A DNA stretch of 64,000 nucleotides from Blastomyces gilchristii SLH14081 (Eukaryota; Ascomycota; Eurotiomycetes; Onygenales; Ajellomycetaceae), in NCBI RefSeq assembly GCF_000003855.2, contig NW_003101678.1:3337939-3401938 (forward strand), read 5' to 3'. Shown here in pieces: positions 34,260 to 48,272 of this stretch. Both the position numbers and the translations under genes were made by a program. Position 1 is the stretch's first letter, and the number at the start of each line of letters is the position of its first letter. The notes under the pieces are model-generated. The model did no database searches, was not told the DNA's origin, and saw nothing but the letters and a program-made list of their open reading frames with translations.

Positions 34260-37249
34260 AGAAGAAGTTGATATATCAGTGTCAGTATCAGTGATAGTTC
34301 ACAGAGAGAGTGTTCTAATCAGAGAAGTATGTATAGTGTTATGAGTTATCTCATTATAATCAACTAGTATTTTCAGATCTAAGAGCTACTACTCTCAGTT
34401 AATTCAGTGAGTGTCTATTATATCAGATGACATATCTTACTTCTATTATAAGAGAGTATCTGTTATTGAGTTCTGACTGTCAGAACAGCAGTGTATTGTG
34501 AAATGAAAACAGCTTAAGAACTCAGATTATCACATCTGTTATTCAGTAAGCTTATAAGTGCTTATGAAATGCTTGAGATTCTTATAATCTGTGATTATCT
34601 CAAATTTGAAGACACTTCAGAGTTCAGAGCTTCATTCTTCTAGATAGTGTACTATTGTAAGAAGTTTCTTATCATAGACTTCATAGTTGTATTCAGCAGG
34701 ACTCAGTTTCTTAGATATAAAGATATATAATTATAAGATATCTTTATCATTATATTGTAATATAGCTCTCTCTGTAACATAGTCAGAGAAGTCAGCTTTA
34801 GCAACTGTTTCACAATCAGAGTTAAATATTATTAATAGAGAGATATTGATAAACATCTTCTTCATCTGTATAAATACAGCTTTAGTGTTCACTGATCACT
34901 GAAATACTGAGTTCTTTTTGATAAGTTCTGTAAGTGATCTCATGATATCTGAGAAGTTTTATATAAATCACTGATAGAAGTTAGCAAATCTGATGAACCT
35001 TTATACATTCTTCACAGTATGTGAAGCTTCTCATTCAAGAATGACAGAGATCTTCTCAAAATTCATTTAAATCTTCTTATCAGCTTCTATGATAAAACCT
35101 GGATATTTTATACTCTTGACCTCAAAATAACACTTGTTAATATCTATTAATAGTCCTGCTTCTTATAGTTATTATAATACTCTTTATATATATTTCTGAT
35201 GTTTCTTTCTGAATTCATCAGTGAAGATGAGAATGTCATTAAGATAAGTATATACAAACTTATTGAGAAAATCTCAGAGTACTCAGTTGATATAGTTCTG
35301 AAATATACTGAAGACATTAGTCAGTTCAAAGAGTGTGACTACTTATTCAAAGAGATTATAATATGTTCAAAATACTATAAGCTATTCATCTTCTTCAGTG
35401 ATATAAACCTTATGAAACACAGCAAGGACATCTAACTTTATAAATCATTGAGCTTATCTGATGCATGCTAGAGTTTCATTGATAAGAGATAAAGAATAAC
35501 AGTCTTTCTTTATCAATCTGTTCAGATCTCAATAGTTTATATAGAATCAGAGTTCTTCATCTGATTTCTTTGCAAAGAGAATAGAAGCTGCAGTGAAAGA
35601 GTTACTAATATATATAAATCTCTTATTCAACAGATTATTGAGTGTCTTCTTAAGAAGAAGAAGTTCATCTCAGAATATATTATAAAGAGAGTATCATAGT
35701 GATTCAGAATTCTTATTATTTTTCTTTTCTAACTTGATACTGTGATTCAATTCTAAGTCTTGTAAGAGAAGTATATTTGTAATATTATCTTATCAGAAGA
35801 TATCTAGATATTCATGATATTATTGAGAGAGCTTTATATGAAAATCTGTTATTGTAGTACAGAATAACTTTTCTAGAGCTTTCTTGATATTAGTTATACT
35901 GATGAAAATAGATTGTTATATAATTCTGCTATTAGTGACTTTATCAGTGATCTTATTAATAACTTCTTTTTCAGAGCATTTCATAAGTGTTGACAGAGAT
36001 CTGTGTTAGATTCATAGTCTTATAAACATCATCTTCATGAATTCTATCATTATTAAGAAATATTAAACTCCTGTTTTAAGCATTCAGTAAGATGCTTTAT
36101 TCAGATAGTCAGACAAGTTCTAGCATAAGATTATAGTCAAGATTATCAACTTTATATACATAGACATCTTTATATTGATGTTCTCTGACATCTATATTTA
36201 GTTTCATCATATAATGAATGCAAACCTCTTTTGAGTTATCAAATTCTGTAAGAAGTCAGAGTTTTGATAAAAGAATACACTGAAGATTATAATATCTTAC
36301 AACTGAAGATTTAATCATTACATAATAGCATAGATCACTGTCTATCATAGCTTTTATAATATACATATTATCTATGACGGTAGATACAAGAATTATATTC
36401 ATTGTTATTTTCTCTTTAAATTGTTATTATCTGACCTCTTCAAGCTTCTATTTATAAATTTGAATAGAAGCTAATCTTTTCTCTGTTTCACTGAGATGTT
36501 CTTATAGTTATTTTCTGAATCTTCTTTTAATATAATATGATTGACACGAATTATCAGCATTGATCTTTTTTTTAAATGAGAAGACACATAAACTGATCAG
36601 TAGTCAAAAGTGATATATTTTGATTAGTTACAATTGATACATACTTCTCATTGATATTAATCAGCAACTTCTTCAGAAGTGATCTCAGGGACTCAGAAGC
36701 TTATTCAGATGACAGAGATTCTTGTTTATATATAGATATTTGAGTTCACTTAATTCATGGCATCTGTATTGTTATTCTTTAACATAGATGTATGAGTGAC
36801 TGAGATATAACATCTTCTATTACTGTTCTGTATACTCTTAATCACTCACAGAATATTATTCTTTACATCTGTAATAGAGACATTCTCTGAATTTATAAAT
36901 AAATCAATCTCAGTGAAGAACATTCTTGAGCATCTTCTACAGAATCCAGCTATTTTTCTATAAGAAATGCTTACTATCTGTAAACACTCTTGAACTGAGT
37001 TTCTAGACATAATCTTCAGAAATACCTATAAACTGAAAAGAAACTTTCTTAAGCTGTAATTACTTAAGATCATCTACTGAATCACAATATATAAAAGCTT
37101 TTATAAGTTTATATTTGAAATTCACTCACAAGTCTGACTATGTGATATGAAAGATGAAGAAGCTGTTATCTATATAATAACAGATCTCTACTACACTGAA
37201 GTCAAGAACTCACTGAATTATCTAGAGAATAATTATGAGAGATCTTACT

Positions 37250-38100
37250 GATCTGTTCATAAAATCTATTTAAAGAATAAGTTGAGAAACTTTATAAACT
37301 GAACAGAGAATATCTGAGCTGTGATCATCAATATTAGAAAAAAAGATGAGAAATCTGACAAAGACTACTTACAGTGCTTTATAAAATTATGATGTTAATT
37401 AGAATTTATAAAAACAGAGTTCTGAAATAAGATCTGAATGATGATGTTTATAAAGAGACTGAATAAAGATATGTAGAATAAGCTTATTAAGTAAGACTCT
37501 AAGCTCTTGACTCTGAAGAAACTGATAACTATCATTCACTGCTTATAGATCACTGTGAAAATCACAGATCTGTGAGAAGTGAATTGCTGACTGACTCTGT
37601 GAGAATCAGAACAACAGAGATCAGATTTACCGAGAAAAGATGATAAAATATAGAGAGATTTGTATCTGACTGCTGAGCAGAGAGAGAGAGCTTTATAAGC
37701 TCTTATAAACAGAGTGTATAACAGAGAGATTAAGAAAAAGAATCTCTGTTTTATCTGTTTCAAATCAGAATATCTTCATACAAACTGTGAGAATAAATTT
37801 TCACTACTTACAGATTACTATGAGAATCATAGATCTGTGAAGAGTAGATTACTGACGGACTCTGTAAGAATCAGAACAATAAAGAACAGAGTGATTAAAA
37901 AAAGATAAGAAGATATAGAGAGATTCATATCTGACTGCTGAGTAGAGAAAGAGAGCTTTATAAGCTCTTATAAACAGAGTATATAATAGAGAAATTAAGA
38001 AAAAGAATCTCTACTTTATCTGTTTTAAATTAGAATATCTTCATGCAAACTGTTCAGATAAATTAAAATAGAAATTTGAGAAGTTACACTCAGAGTTAGT
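37250..38100 (+). pseudogene. Gypsy-2 gag with tandemly duplicated zinc-knuckle segment
   Basis: A segment containing CFICFKSEYLHTNC near 37740-37790 (a CCHC knuckle whose His now reads Tyr) is repeated 265 bp further on. The two units occupy roughly 37541-37805 and 37806-38070. Gag knuckles bind genomic RNA. The frame contains stops. Confidence 0.75.
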
Positions 38101-40644
38101 AATTGTCTTCTTAAGAGTCTTAAAGCGGATGTCTGAATCTGTTACTCTCTCAATGAAAATATATACTTATAAGAAGAGACTGTACTGTGATACTGCTATC
38201 TTATAAGTATAAAAAGTATTAATAAACTTAGAATCTCAGGTCACTGTAGTATCTTTAAATCTTACAGAGTGAATAAGTTGAGTGATAAAAACTGAGAATC
38301 TGCTCTTATAATAAGCAGAGTATGAGAACTCAGATCTGAGAACTGAGAGACTTATAAGAATTATCTTTGAATTACAAGATCTCTCTGAAACTTGAAGAAG
38401 ATTTATAAAAACTGTGATTATTATGAATATCACAGATGATATGTACTTGAGATTTATATAACTTCAAATACACAATCTGTATATAGCTGTCTATAAGTCA
38501 GGTTTATACTTCTGATCAGAGTTAGCAGACTTACTTATAGAGATAGAATCAGTTGATACTGTAGAGTTAATTAGAGAAGACAAGCTCATCTATATAATAA
38601 CTTTATAAATGTCTGAGAACTTTGCAGTCATGAAAACTGAGCTTCAGATATCAGAGAAATACTGAGATCTTATAAAGATATTCAGTTCAGCTAAGACAGC
38701 TGAGCTTTTATCTCACTGTAAGAAGAATCTGATAATAGATTTAATAGAAGAGTAGAAATCCTTTTGAGAATTAATCTATAAGCTCTCTTATCATGAGACA
38801 GAAGTCTTACAGACTTATGTAAAGAAGAATCTGAAGAATAACTTCATCTGCTTTTTACAGATTCTTATGAGAGTCTCTGTGATATTTATAAAGAAGAAGA
38901 ATGAAGATCTCAGATTGTATATAAACTACTACAACTTGAACTCTAAGACTATAAATAGTTAGTACTCTCTATCTCTGATTGAGAATGTAATCAACTTTCT
39001 CATAGAAGCTGTTATATTCACATAACTGAATATAATTAATATATACACACAGCTGTGAATACAGTCTGAAGATAAATAAAAGACTGTCTTTAGAACTGTG
39101 CTGAGATTACTTGAATATCATTTAATGTCCTTTGATTTAACTAATATCTCTACAGTATTTCAGTCTTTTATTAATAAAATACTTCATGTATATCTGAATA
39201 TCTTTATAATAATGTATCTGAATAATGTGATGATATACTCTGTGAAGAAGAAAGAACACACTGACTATATATAAACTGTGTTAAAGGTCTTAGATGAGAT
39301 AAAACTGTATACTAAGCTTATAAAGTATAACTTCAGTATTCACTGAATTAATTTCCTAGAATATATAATTACTGTAAATGATATTCAAATGAAATCTTTA
39401 TAAGTTAAGACTATTCTATCATAGCTGCAGTTAACTAGTATTTACAAGATTTAGATCTTTCTGAGCTTTGTGAATTTCTATAGATAATTTATCTTTATAT
39501 TTATAAGAATCTTCTTGACTCTTACAGACATACTGAAGAGTGAAAATAAGAAGAAGTTATTTCATAAATAAAGAATGAAAAGATTATTAAGAAGAAAGAG
39601 CTGTAAGAACTTTCTTATCTCAGAAGCTCATAGAGTCTTTGTAAGATTAAAATAGATATTCACAGATATAATAATACTATTTCACTTTGATTTCTACTCT
39701 TAATCAGATTGAAGATAGATATCTTCTTCTTTATAATTTCAGAAATGATCTTATAACTACAGTTAAATGAGAACTGAGTTTCAGTAATCTTTTTCTCACA
39801 GAAGTTATAATCTACAGAGATCAACTATGATATTTATAATTAGAAGCTTCTTATAATAGTGAAATTCTTCTATCACTAATATCACTACTTTGAGAACCTT
39901 GTAACAGTAATTACTATTAGAACTGATTATAGCAGCTTATAATAGTTTACTTCAATTAAGAAACTCTCACAGTGATAGATCTGCTGAGCTCAGAAACTGA
40001 GTGAGTTCTAATTGAAGATAGAGTATATTAAGAAAACTAAGATCTCAGTAAATAAACTCTCTCACAGATCTGACTATATTAAGAAGATCAGAATAACAGA
40101 TACAGAGAGATTAGAGAAAATAGAAAAGCTTTATAAGATGTTTAAACTAAGTATTATAAAGAGAGTAACTGATAAGTCTTCTAATTCTCTATAAGAGAAG
40201 AAAAGAGAGAGAAAAGAAGTTGATATAACTACTCTTTATAACACTGAGAGTCAACACTCTGAGAATCTTTATAAGAATTCTTGAAGAGAGAATCTATAAT
40301 CTGAAGAGTTTGCAGATTTTAAGAAGTACTGTGAAAGACCTGATATAAGAAGAAACAGAGTATAAGTCTTTATAAGATCTTCTATTCAGATTGTCTGAAC
40401 TGCAACTGAAGAATGAATATACTCAGTATATTTAGAAACTGCTAATAACAGAGATTAACTCTGCAGAAATAAACAATTAAAGAGACTTAAATAATCTCTT
40501 ATAAAGAGAGAACTAAATTTATATATCTATAAATGAGTTTCTATATATAGAACTTATTAAAAGATACTATAACTCTTCTCTAGCAGGTCATTTTACAGAT
40601 ACTAAAACTTATCAGTTATTTATGAGAAAATACTTCTGACTGAA

Positions 40645-41233
40645 TCAACCGCTCCACCACGAACTCGCTCGATTTTTCGAATAAGAACCTGCCGATAGAT
40701 CCATCGAAAAGCCCTCGATCATACAAGCATTTTGACCCCATCGCCGACCGCATACCCCGTGTGGTGGTGGAGTTATCCAGCCAAAGGTGAATCAGACATT
40801 GTTCGAAACTCCTGTGTGGGATTATCCCCCATTCTCCCCTACCACACCACAACCCCGGGCCAGATTGCCATACAAATTGTAAGGTGAAGAGACCTAGCCA
40901 TATGCGCCAATCTTCTTGATTTTGGAAGATCCTCAATCTGTAATTGTGGAGATATCTGAGAAGCAATCTCCGCGAAAACCCTGTTCATCTTTGATGTTTC
41001 AAAACATCAACACCAAGTCTCACCCTTGTACCGCTCTTCCTCATCTGGCCTATCCCCAGCAGAAAAATACAAAAAGATATCTCAGTGATAATATCAAGTA
41101 TATAATCAACAGCCACTTCTGAAGTGCAATCTCTATGATCTGTCTTCAGTGTATCTAGACATCAACACCAAGTCTCACCCTTGTACCATCTCTCTCAATC
41201 TGGCTCATCCCCGGCAGAAAAGTACAAAAAGAT
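40645..41233 (+). promoter_or_regulatory. LINE 5'UTR, CpG-rich and largely free of RIP
   Basis: The first 430 bp keep CpG (CGAACTCGCTCGATTTTTCG near 40661) in a block otherwise without CpG. LINE 5'UTRs usually carry an internal promoter; none can be mapped here by motif. It ends in two 155-bp-spaced repeats. Confidence 0.7.
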
Positions 41234-41240
41234 ACCTCAG
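41004..41240 (+). repeat. Two tandem repeats in LINE 5'UTR (period 155 bp)
   Basis: ACATCAACACCAAGTCTCAC begins at 41004 and again at 41159. Both copies run on with about 80 similar bases ending in TACAAAAAGATAYCTCAG. Confidence 0.85.
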
Positions 41241-42307
41241 CAACTGTATTTGATACATAATCAGCAGACACAACAACTATAAAATCAGTATATCTCAAGG
41301 TCTGACTAAGCCTTTGATCCCTGCACAGTGAGATATATTAAATCTAGTTTTAATATCTCAATATTCAATAGATTCTGCAATGAGATTAAGAACAGCAACA
41401 CTAGATTTCTATTGAATTTGAGAATTAACTCTATATTAATATAATCATTGACAAAGTCTTCTATTTTAAGATATAAATAACCAGTTTCTCTACATCTCAC
41501 TGATAATATTTATATTATTACATAGAAACAGACTTATATTCTCTATAATATCAAGACTCTGAAGAGAGAAAGTCTTGATAGAGAGTATACAGTAGTGTAT
41601 ATCTTAGCAGTTTCTATTTCATTCTTCTGCAGCAGTTAATGCAAAAAAAAGATCTTAGAAATAGTTTTTTACTTCTCTTGAAAAAGTAAGATATTTTTCT
41701 CTGAGTTTTATACAATATTCTTACAAAGAATTAAAAACAGAGCTGTTTTCTGTCATAATTTCATATTCTTTTAAATAAGAATTACTTTTTCAGTGACTGA
41801 AGAGCTTTCATTAATACTTAATTCTTTTTTACACTCTTTATTAACTGATTTGAGTTGTATACTTGTTGTGTGAGAAGAATTGAATGATTTAGAATAAAAT
41901 TGAATAGTTTTAATCAATTTCTCTGTAAAAAATTAATTTATTTTTTATCAGTTTTTCTCTCAAAAACTGTCATATTATCTGATTTATTATCAATTGATAT
42001 CATACTTTTTCTCACTATATCTCAAGAAAGAGATTGTAAAGATTTTATTAATTTATCTCAAAAATTAATTTTAGTTTATTAGATTCTCTTCAAAAATCTA
42101 ATCTAGTTACTGAACTAGTGTGAAAAAAATCAGATGTTTTATATACAAAAGTCTTTTATTCTTCTTTTAAAAGAGTCTAATCAACTTTTCAATTGAAAAC
42201 AGACTTAGAAATCTCTTAATTGAAACAGTCTGATCAACTTTTCAAAAGATTTCAATATATATCTCAATTGAAACAGTCTGATCAACTTTTCATTAAGTGA
42301 GAATAAT

Positions 42308-43934
42308 GAGTTTAAAAATACACTTAGTTAATATGGAAAAAGATGCTTTCTCAAATACTATTTCTGAGATTGAAATTCTGAAGAGAAGAAAGAAAGAAGA
42401 AATAGAGAAATAATAAGTTCTTGAAATACAGAAACTTGAAAAAGTAAGTAAGATTCTTGAAAAGCAGTATCTAAGTGAGATAAATAAAGAAGTTCTGTTA
42501 ATTCTTCATACTCAGACTAGATAACTACAGAAGATGATCAAGTTCAAACTTAGAATTTCAAACACAGTTTAAAAAACATTGAAAATTTCTAGTACAATCA
42601 CTGACTTCTCATCTTACTGTTCTTTCTTCTTTCCTACTTCTTCTTCTTCTTTGAATCAGAAGAAAACATATGCTCAAGCAGCTGAATCTGCTATCTCTAA
42701 ATCTGCTATCTCAAAATATGCTCAAAATCCTGAGAAAACTGAGAAGAATAATACTCATACTTCTATTGATAGAAAAGTGAAGAAAAAAATATAAAAGAAG
42801 AAAAACTTTCAAATCTTCAGAAATAGAAGACTTATTCTCAAAGTCTCAAATCAGGATATCTTAGAAGGAAATAAGCTAAACTTAAATCTCATTTTCAGAA
42901 TCAGAAATGAAATTAATCAGCAGTTCTTTTCTCAGTTAATAACTGATATTGAAGTATAAAAATCAGTTATAGCTTCAATTGAGTCATTCTTCTTTAAAAA
43001 CTCTATCATTCTGACTACAATGTCTGAATTCAGTGCAGAATTCCTTATTCAGAATAAGAATCTCTGAAAATCAGCAGTAGAATCTTTGTTAAACACAATA
43101 ATTCTATCTGAGAGAGATGAAAAGTGAGATAAATTCATTCTTTATGATATTTCAGTTGAAATTTTTGACTATGAAGATGAAATGCTACTTCTCAAAAATA
43201 AATTAGAAGAATATAACTCTATTCAACTGAGAAAAGAGTCTGTATAACTAAATTCAATTGAGTTCAGACAAAGCAGAAGAAATGCCTCTATTCTAGTATA
43301 TATAAAGATACTTAAACAGTTAAAAATCTCTGAAGTAAGAGTAGCAGATTTAAAAATGAGAGTTCATGAATACAAAGACTCAAGAATGAATCTCAAAGCT
43401 CAAACACAGTGTTTAAACTGTCAAAGATATGAACACTTTACAATCTTCTGTTTCAGAGACTCAAAATGTGCATTCTATATCAGAGATTATAAAACTAGTG
43501 AGTATAAATATAAAACATGCACAAAAAGAGATGAAATATATCAATATACTCTGCTTAAATGCTCTAATTGTAAAGAAAAACATGCATCTAGCTCAAAAGA
43601 ATGTATATTTACTTCAAGAACTCAAAAGAACTGAAGAAAGGATGAAGCTCAAAGTAAATCTAGAACTGAAGAGAATAATCAAGTCAGTAAACTCACAACT
43701 GTAAGCTTAAAAAGAAGAAACTCTTAACTATCTAAATCTTCAAACTCTAATTCTCCAGCTAAATGTAAACAGAATTTGAATTCTCAAACTTCTGTTAAGA
43801 TTAGAGAATTGAGAAATGACTCTGATAATAAACTAGATATAATATAAGCAGTTGAGATTTCTACTTTTCAGAATAGTTATAATTTACTATCTAATAATAG
43901 TGATTAGATTTTACTCTACTCTCTTCTAGTATGA
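42308..43934 (+). pseudogene. LINE ORF1 copy C
   Basis: Begins at ATG 42308 and ends in the ATGA overlap with ORF2. The knuckle region at 43356-43634 retains CLNCQRYEHFTIFCFRDSKC, with the His that copy A has lost, but later Cys positions read Tyr. Its length differs from copy A by 20 bp, partly in the TTC repeat, so frame is not kept throughout. Confidence 0.75.
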
Positions 43935-46900
43935 ATATATAACAAAAATAATAAAATAAGTTTAAAAACTCTTCAAAAATCACATTTATTCAAAATAATG
44001 TGAATAGAAACTCAAATTGCATTTATTCTTATCTTCAAATTATATTTGAATAAAAAGTTGATTTTATACTGCTTCAGAAGCCGAATTTTGATACTGAGTA
44101 AAAATATATCATTTCTCATTCAAGCTACTACTGCTTTTTATCTCAAAAGTCTGAGATAAAGTCAAGAGTAGTGATCTATGAAAGAAAGAGATTAAGATAT
44201 TAATTTAATCTAAGATTTGATATCATGTCTGACCCTGATATTCTGATGAGTGATATTATAGATAAAGAGAATGAGTTTGATACTATACAGCTTATAAATA
44301 TCTATAATGAAAAGTTATTGAAGATAAATAATAATATCTGAACAATTAATAGAGAATTTCTGAACATAACTTTATCAAGAAACTCTATAATTGCAGAAGA
44401 TTTCAATACACATCATCTCTGATAAAATTCAGAATGTAAAAGAGCAGTAAGAGCTGATAATCTGCTTGAATGAATCTTTGAACATTTAATAGATTTAGTT
44501 AACAAGTCTGATTAACAAACATTCTTTAGAAAAGATATGAAACAGAAATCTATTATAGATTTAATCTTCATATCATAAAATCTAATAGAAAAAAGACTTG
44601 TAAACTGGTTTATTGATTCAAATGAGACATCAGAATCAGGTCATGAGATTATTCAATTTAATATTAAACTGAGTGAGAAATAAATGAGTCAAAACTCTCT
44701 TCTCTCTAATCAGTTTAACTTTGAAAAAGCTGACTGAAAGATAGTTGAAGAAAGTATAAAACTGTTAAAATCTGAAAGACAGAGTGAGCTGTATTGAAAT
44801 TCTGATCAAGATATCTCAAATGAAATACTTAAGAATAGAGTGAAGCTCATTACATCTATTATTCTAGCAAGTGTTAAAGATAATATTTCAAAGAGAAAGT
44901 CTTCTGAGTATTCAAAATCTTGATGAAATGAGAATATTACATCTAAAAGAAAACAATTGACTACTGCTAGAAGGAATTGAAAGAATGATATAATTTCTGA
45001 TAAAGAGTTTAAAGCTGTCAGAAATGAATATTTTTCAGATATTAAAAAAGCTAAAACAGACTGCTGAAATAAATTTCTTGAAGAAGCATAAGAAAAAGAA
45101 GTTTGTAAAGCTTTTAACTATACTAAAACAAGAAATGTAGCAAAACTTTCAACCTTAGAATATGAGTTTCAGAATGAATTATATACAGCAAACTCTTTTG
45201 AGAAAAAATGTCAAGCTTTTATAAGAACTCTCTTTCAAATCTCATCAGATTCAGATTCAGAGAAAGAGAATATATCACTTCTCAACTATATTGATGAAAA
45301 TGATGAAGAATAGTCTGATCTTACTCAAGATGAATTAGAGTCAGCTATCTTCTCAAGTTCAGTTAAGACTGCTGCAGGGCCTGATTCAATTAATCACTTA
45401 ATTATTTAAAATATATACATCTACTTAAAGAATGAATATTTTGAGCTCTTTTTCAATCTCTTGAAAAATGAATATCATTCTAAATGCTGAAGAGAAGTCA
45501 CTGAAGTGATTCTTATAAAATCTAATAGAAAAACTTCAATTCTTAAGTTATATAGAGTAATATCTCTATTGAACTGTCTAGAAAAGATTTTAGAAAAGAT
45601 AATAGCTACTTAACTATCTTTTATAAGCTCTATCAGTAATTCTCTTTTATTCAGTGAATAAATAAGAGATAGAAAACAATATTCTGCAATTGACACTGTT
45701 CTCTCAGTTATTCATAATATTTAAATAGTAAAGCATGAAGATCTGGTCTCAACTGCAGTTTTTATTGATATAAAAGAAGTATTTAATCATGTTTCAAAGC
45801 CAAAGTTAATTCAGATATTGAAGATATTAAAACTGTCACTTTCACTAATAAAATGAGTTAACTGTTGTATATCTAAAAGAATTATACAACTTTTCTTTGA
45901 TGAAATAAAATAAGACAAGACTGAGATAAAAATAGAAGTACTGTAAGAATCTTCAATCTCACTCATTTTATTTATAATATACACTGCATATCTATTCAAA
46001 AATAGAAATATGAAAATAGTGTGATCTCTAAGTTATGTGAATGATATTGATCTAGTCTACAGCTCAAAAACTATCAAAGAGAATTTGAAAGTGATTGAAG
46101 AAGCTGCAAAGAAAATCTTTGTTAGAGCAGATATCAATTAAATTCAATTTAATATGAATAAAACTGAGTTAATTCATTTCTTTTCTAGATTCAATGAGAA
46201 AGAACTATCTCTAACTCTTTTAAATAGAGAGATTAAATCCAGTGTAAATGTTAAATGATTAGAAGTATGATTAAACTTCAAGTTGAATTGTAAATATCAC
46301 ATTCAACAAAGAACTGTCAAGACAGAAAGAGTATTGAATAACATAATCAGACTATTAAATACAGAGAGAGATCTATCCTTCCAGGCTATAAGACAGTTAT
46401 ATACAGCCTGTATTACATCAGTAGCTGATTATGAAGTTCAAGTTTAATGAAATAATCAAGAGAATTTCACTGAACTCTTTCAAAGTCTGCAAAACAGAGT
46501 CTTGAGAAGAATTCTAAGAGTATTCAAATCATCTTCTATTAAAGCAATGAAAATTAAAGCTTCAATTTCTTCTTCTGCTATTAGATTTGAAAAGACCTGT
46601 ATAAACTATACTCTGAGAGTTATAAAGATGAGCTTAAATTATATAATCAGAGAAAGAGTCTCTTCTTCATTTTCATTAATTAACTCTGAAAATGAACTGA
46701 ATTAAAATAGATTTCTTGATTGAAATGAAAATAATTCTTCAAAGAAAATGTCTTCTCAACTGTACAGACTATACTCTCTGATTAAAAATCAATTTTCTTC
46801 TTTAAATATTGAAAAAGTTGATCATGAGAAGTTATCTCTCTGAAGAGAAAAGCTTGAATCTCTTATAGACTTATAAATAAGTGAACTATTAAAAGAGAAA

Positions 46901-47886
46901 GAATATGAACAGCATTTGAAGAGAATTTCTACAATCAATATAAAAGACTCTAATCTGATTTATTCACATGACTTAAAAAATGAGAATTTGAATAGATTAG
47001 ACACAGGCATTGCTTATACTGAAGATAGTATCAATTTTATCTCAGATTTCTGAAATCTAGGCTGTGAATCTGAAGTCTTTGATGCTGAACTATTTATAAT
47101 AGTGAAAGCTTTCAAACTCATTGAAATAAAATCTCATAAAAGAGAAAATAGTTTGAAAGAGATATGAATATTCTCTGATAGTCAAGCTACTTTAAAAAGA
47201 CTTAGAAATAGTCAGATTCATAATGATTAAATGAATCTTGAACTGATCTTAAACTCTGTTTTGAAAATTCAAAAGAGAAAATATCAAAGCTGATAATTCA
47301 TCTACACTAAGTTCCTGCTTATATGAATATTCATGGCAATGAATTGCCTGATTCAGCTGTAAAAAAGAATGCAGAATTCAGCAGATTTATACAAAAAATT
47401 ATATTCTGATCTTTTATAAAGAGAAAAATAAAAGAATCTTGTTTAGATAAGTGAAATGAAAGCTGGCAGAAACAAAAGAAGAGTATACATTATTCAAGAT
47501 TTGAAATAAAACTCAAGTGAAAATCTTGTTCAATTAAATATAAAAAGAAAATATTCTCATCTATAATACAGCTAAAACTAGAATATGACTATTTCAAATC
47601 TTATATACAAAGATTTGATAATAGATTTGTCTCAATAGAATGCTTATTCTGTAATACAAATGAGAATTCTGAGTATATTGTAATACACTGTGCATTATAC
47701 AATAGTCTCAGAGTCAGATTGAAACAGAAGTATAATCTAAATCAATTAAATATGAGATTCTTATTCTCAACTGAGACAGGAATTAAATACTTAATAGACT
47801 TTCTATTAGAAACTCAAGCAGCTATAAGAAAATGACTAAATGCAGAATTATCTGAATATAAAGAGAAGGAAATCAATCAGATATAG
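43931..47886 (+). pseudogene. LINE ORF2 copy C
   Basis: Same domains as copy A. The RT box reads YVND near 46036. A net 1-bp deletion relative to copy A falls near 47280 in the RNase H region (GAGAAAATATC against GAGAAGAATATC). Stops are denser than in copy A. Confidence 0.85.
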
Positions 47887-48272
47887 TCTGTTAAAACAGC
47901 TATATACTATCTTTTAATAATTTATTTTGTTACAGTCTCTCTTTACTTTATCTTTTTCTTTCAATTTCTTTCTATCTATCTATTTAATATGTCTCTCTTT
48001 AAGACTGTGTTCTCTTTTCCTTTGTCATGATATTGTCAAATGATTTCATAGTATCAGAAGATGTTAAAACACTGTAATTTGTAAACAGTTTTTGTATTCT
48101 GAGCTGGAATTTTCTGATTTTGCATATCTGAAATTGATGAATGTATAATAGTTAACTTTACAGATATAGAAAAAACTCTGAGAACTAAAAGTTCTCAGGT
48201 AGATGTCATAGTCTCTGACTGCATACATCTATAATTGAAGAATAATAATAATACTAATAACTTCTGACTGAA

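Larger units (their letters stand above)
28961..36843 (-). mobile_element. Gypsy-1 copy B, 5'-truncated, with nested MITE and LINE
   Basis: 3' LTR at the left (28961-29758, including a hAT MITE), then chromodomain, integrase, RT, protease and part of gag read leftwards on the minus strand. It ends at 36843, about 1.2 kb short of where copy C reaches its 5' LTR. LINE copy B splits the integrase/RNase H region. The YLDD box near 35240 reads YLND. Confidence 0.88.
29759..36843 (-). pseudogene. Gypsy-1B pol and partial gag
   Basis: The longest readable segment (30169-29972) holds YCLNTLSEIHDVFYTSLFHY, which matches the post-integrase region of copy A. RT is legible around 35650-35180 with ILIFTDEFRKKH next to YLND. 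The insertion at 31272-34259 splits the frame. Stops throughout make it non-functional. Confidence 0.8.
40645..48259 (+). mobile_element. LINE copy C, full length (7615 bp)
   Basis: Perfect 13-bp TSD ACTTCTGACTGAA (40632-40644 and 48260-48272) in the Gypsy-2 integrase. The Gypsy frame rejoins cleanly if the insert and one TSD are removed. It contains a long 5'UTR, ORF1, ORF2, 3'UTR and an AT triplet tail. This is the only copy with a visible 5' end. Confidence 0.94.
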
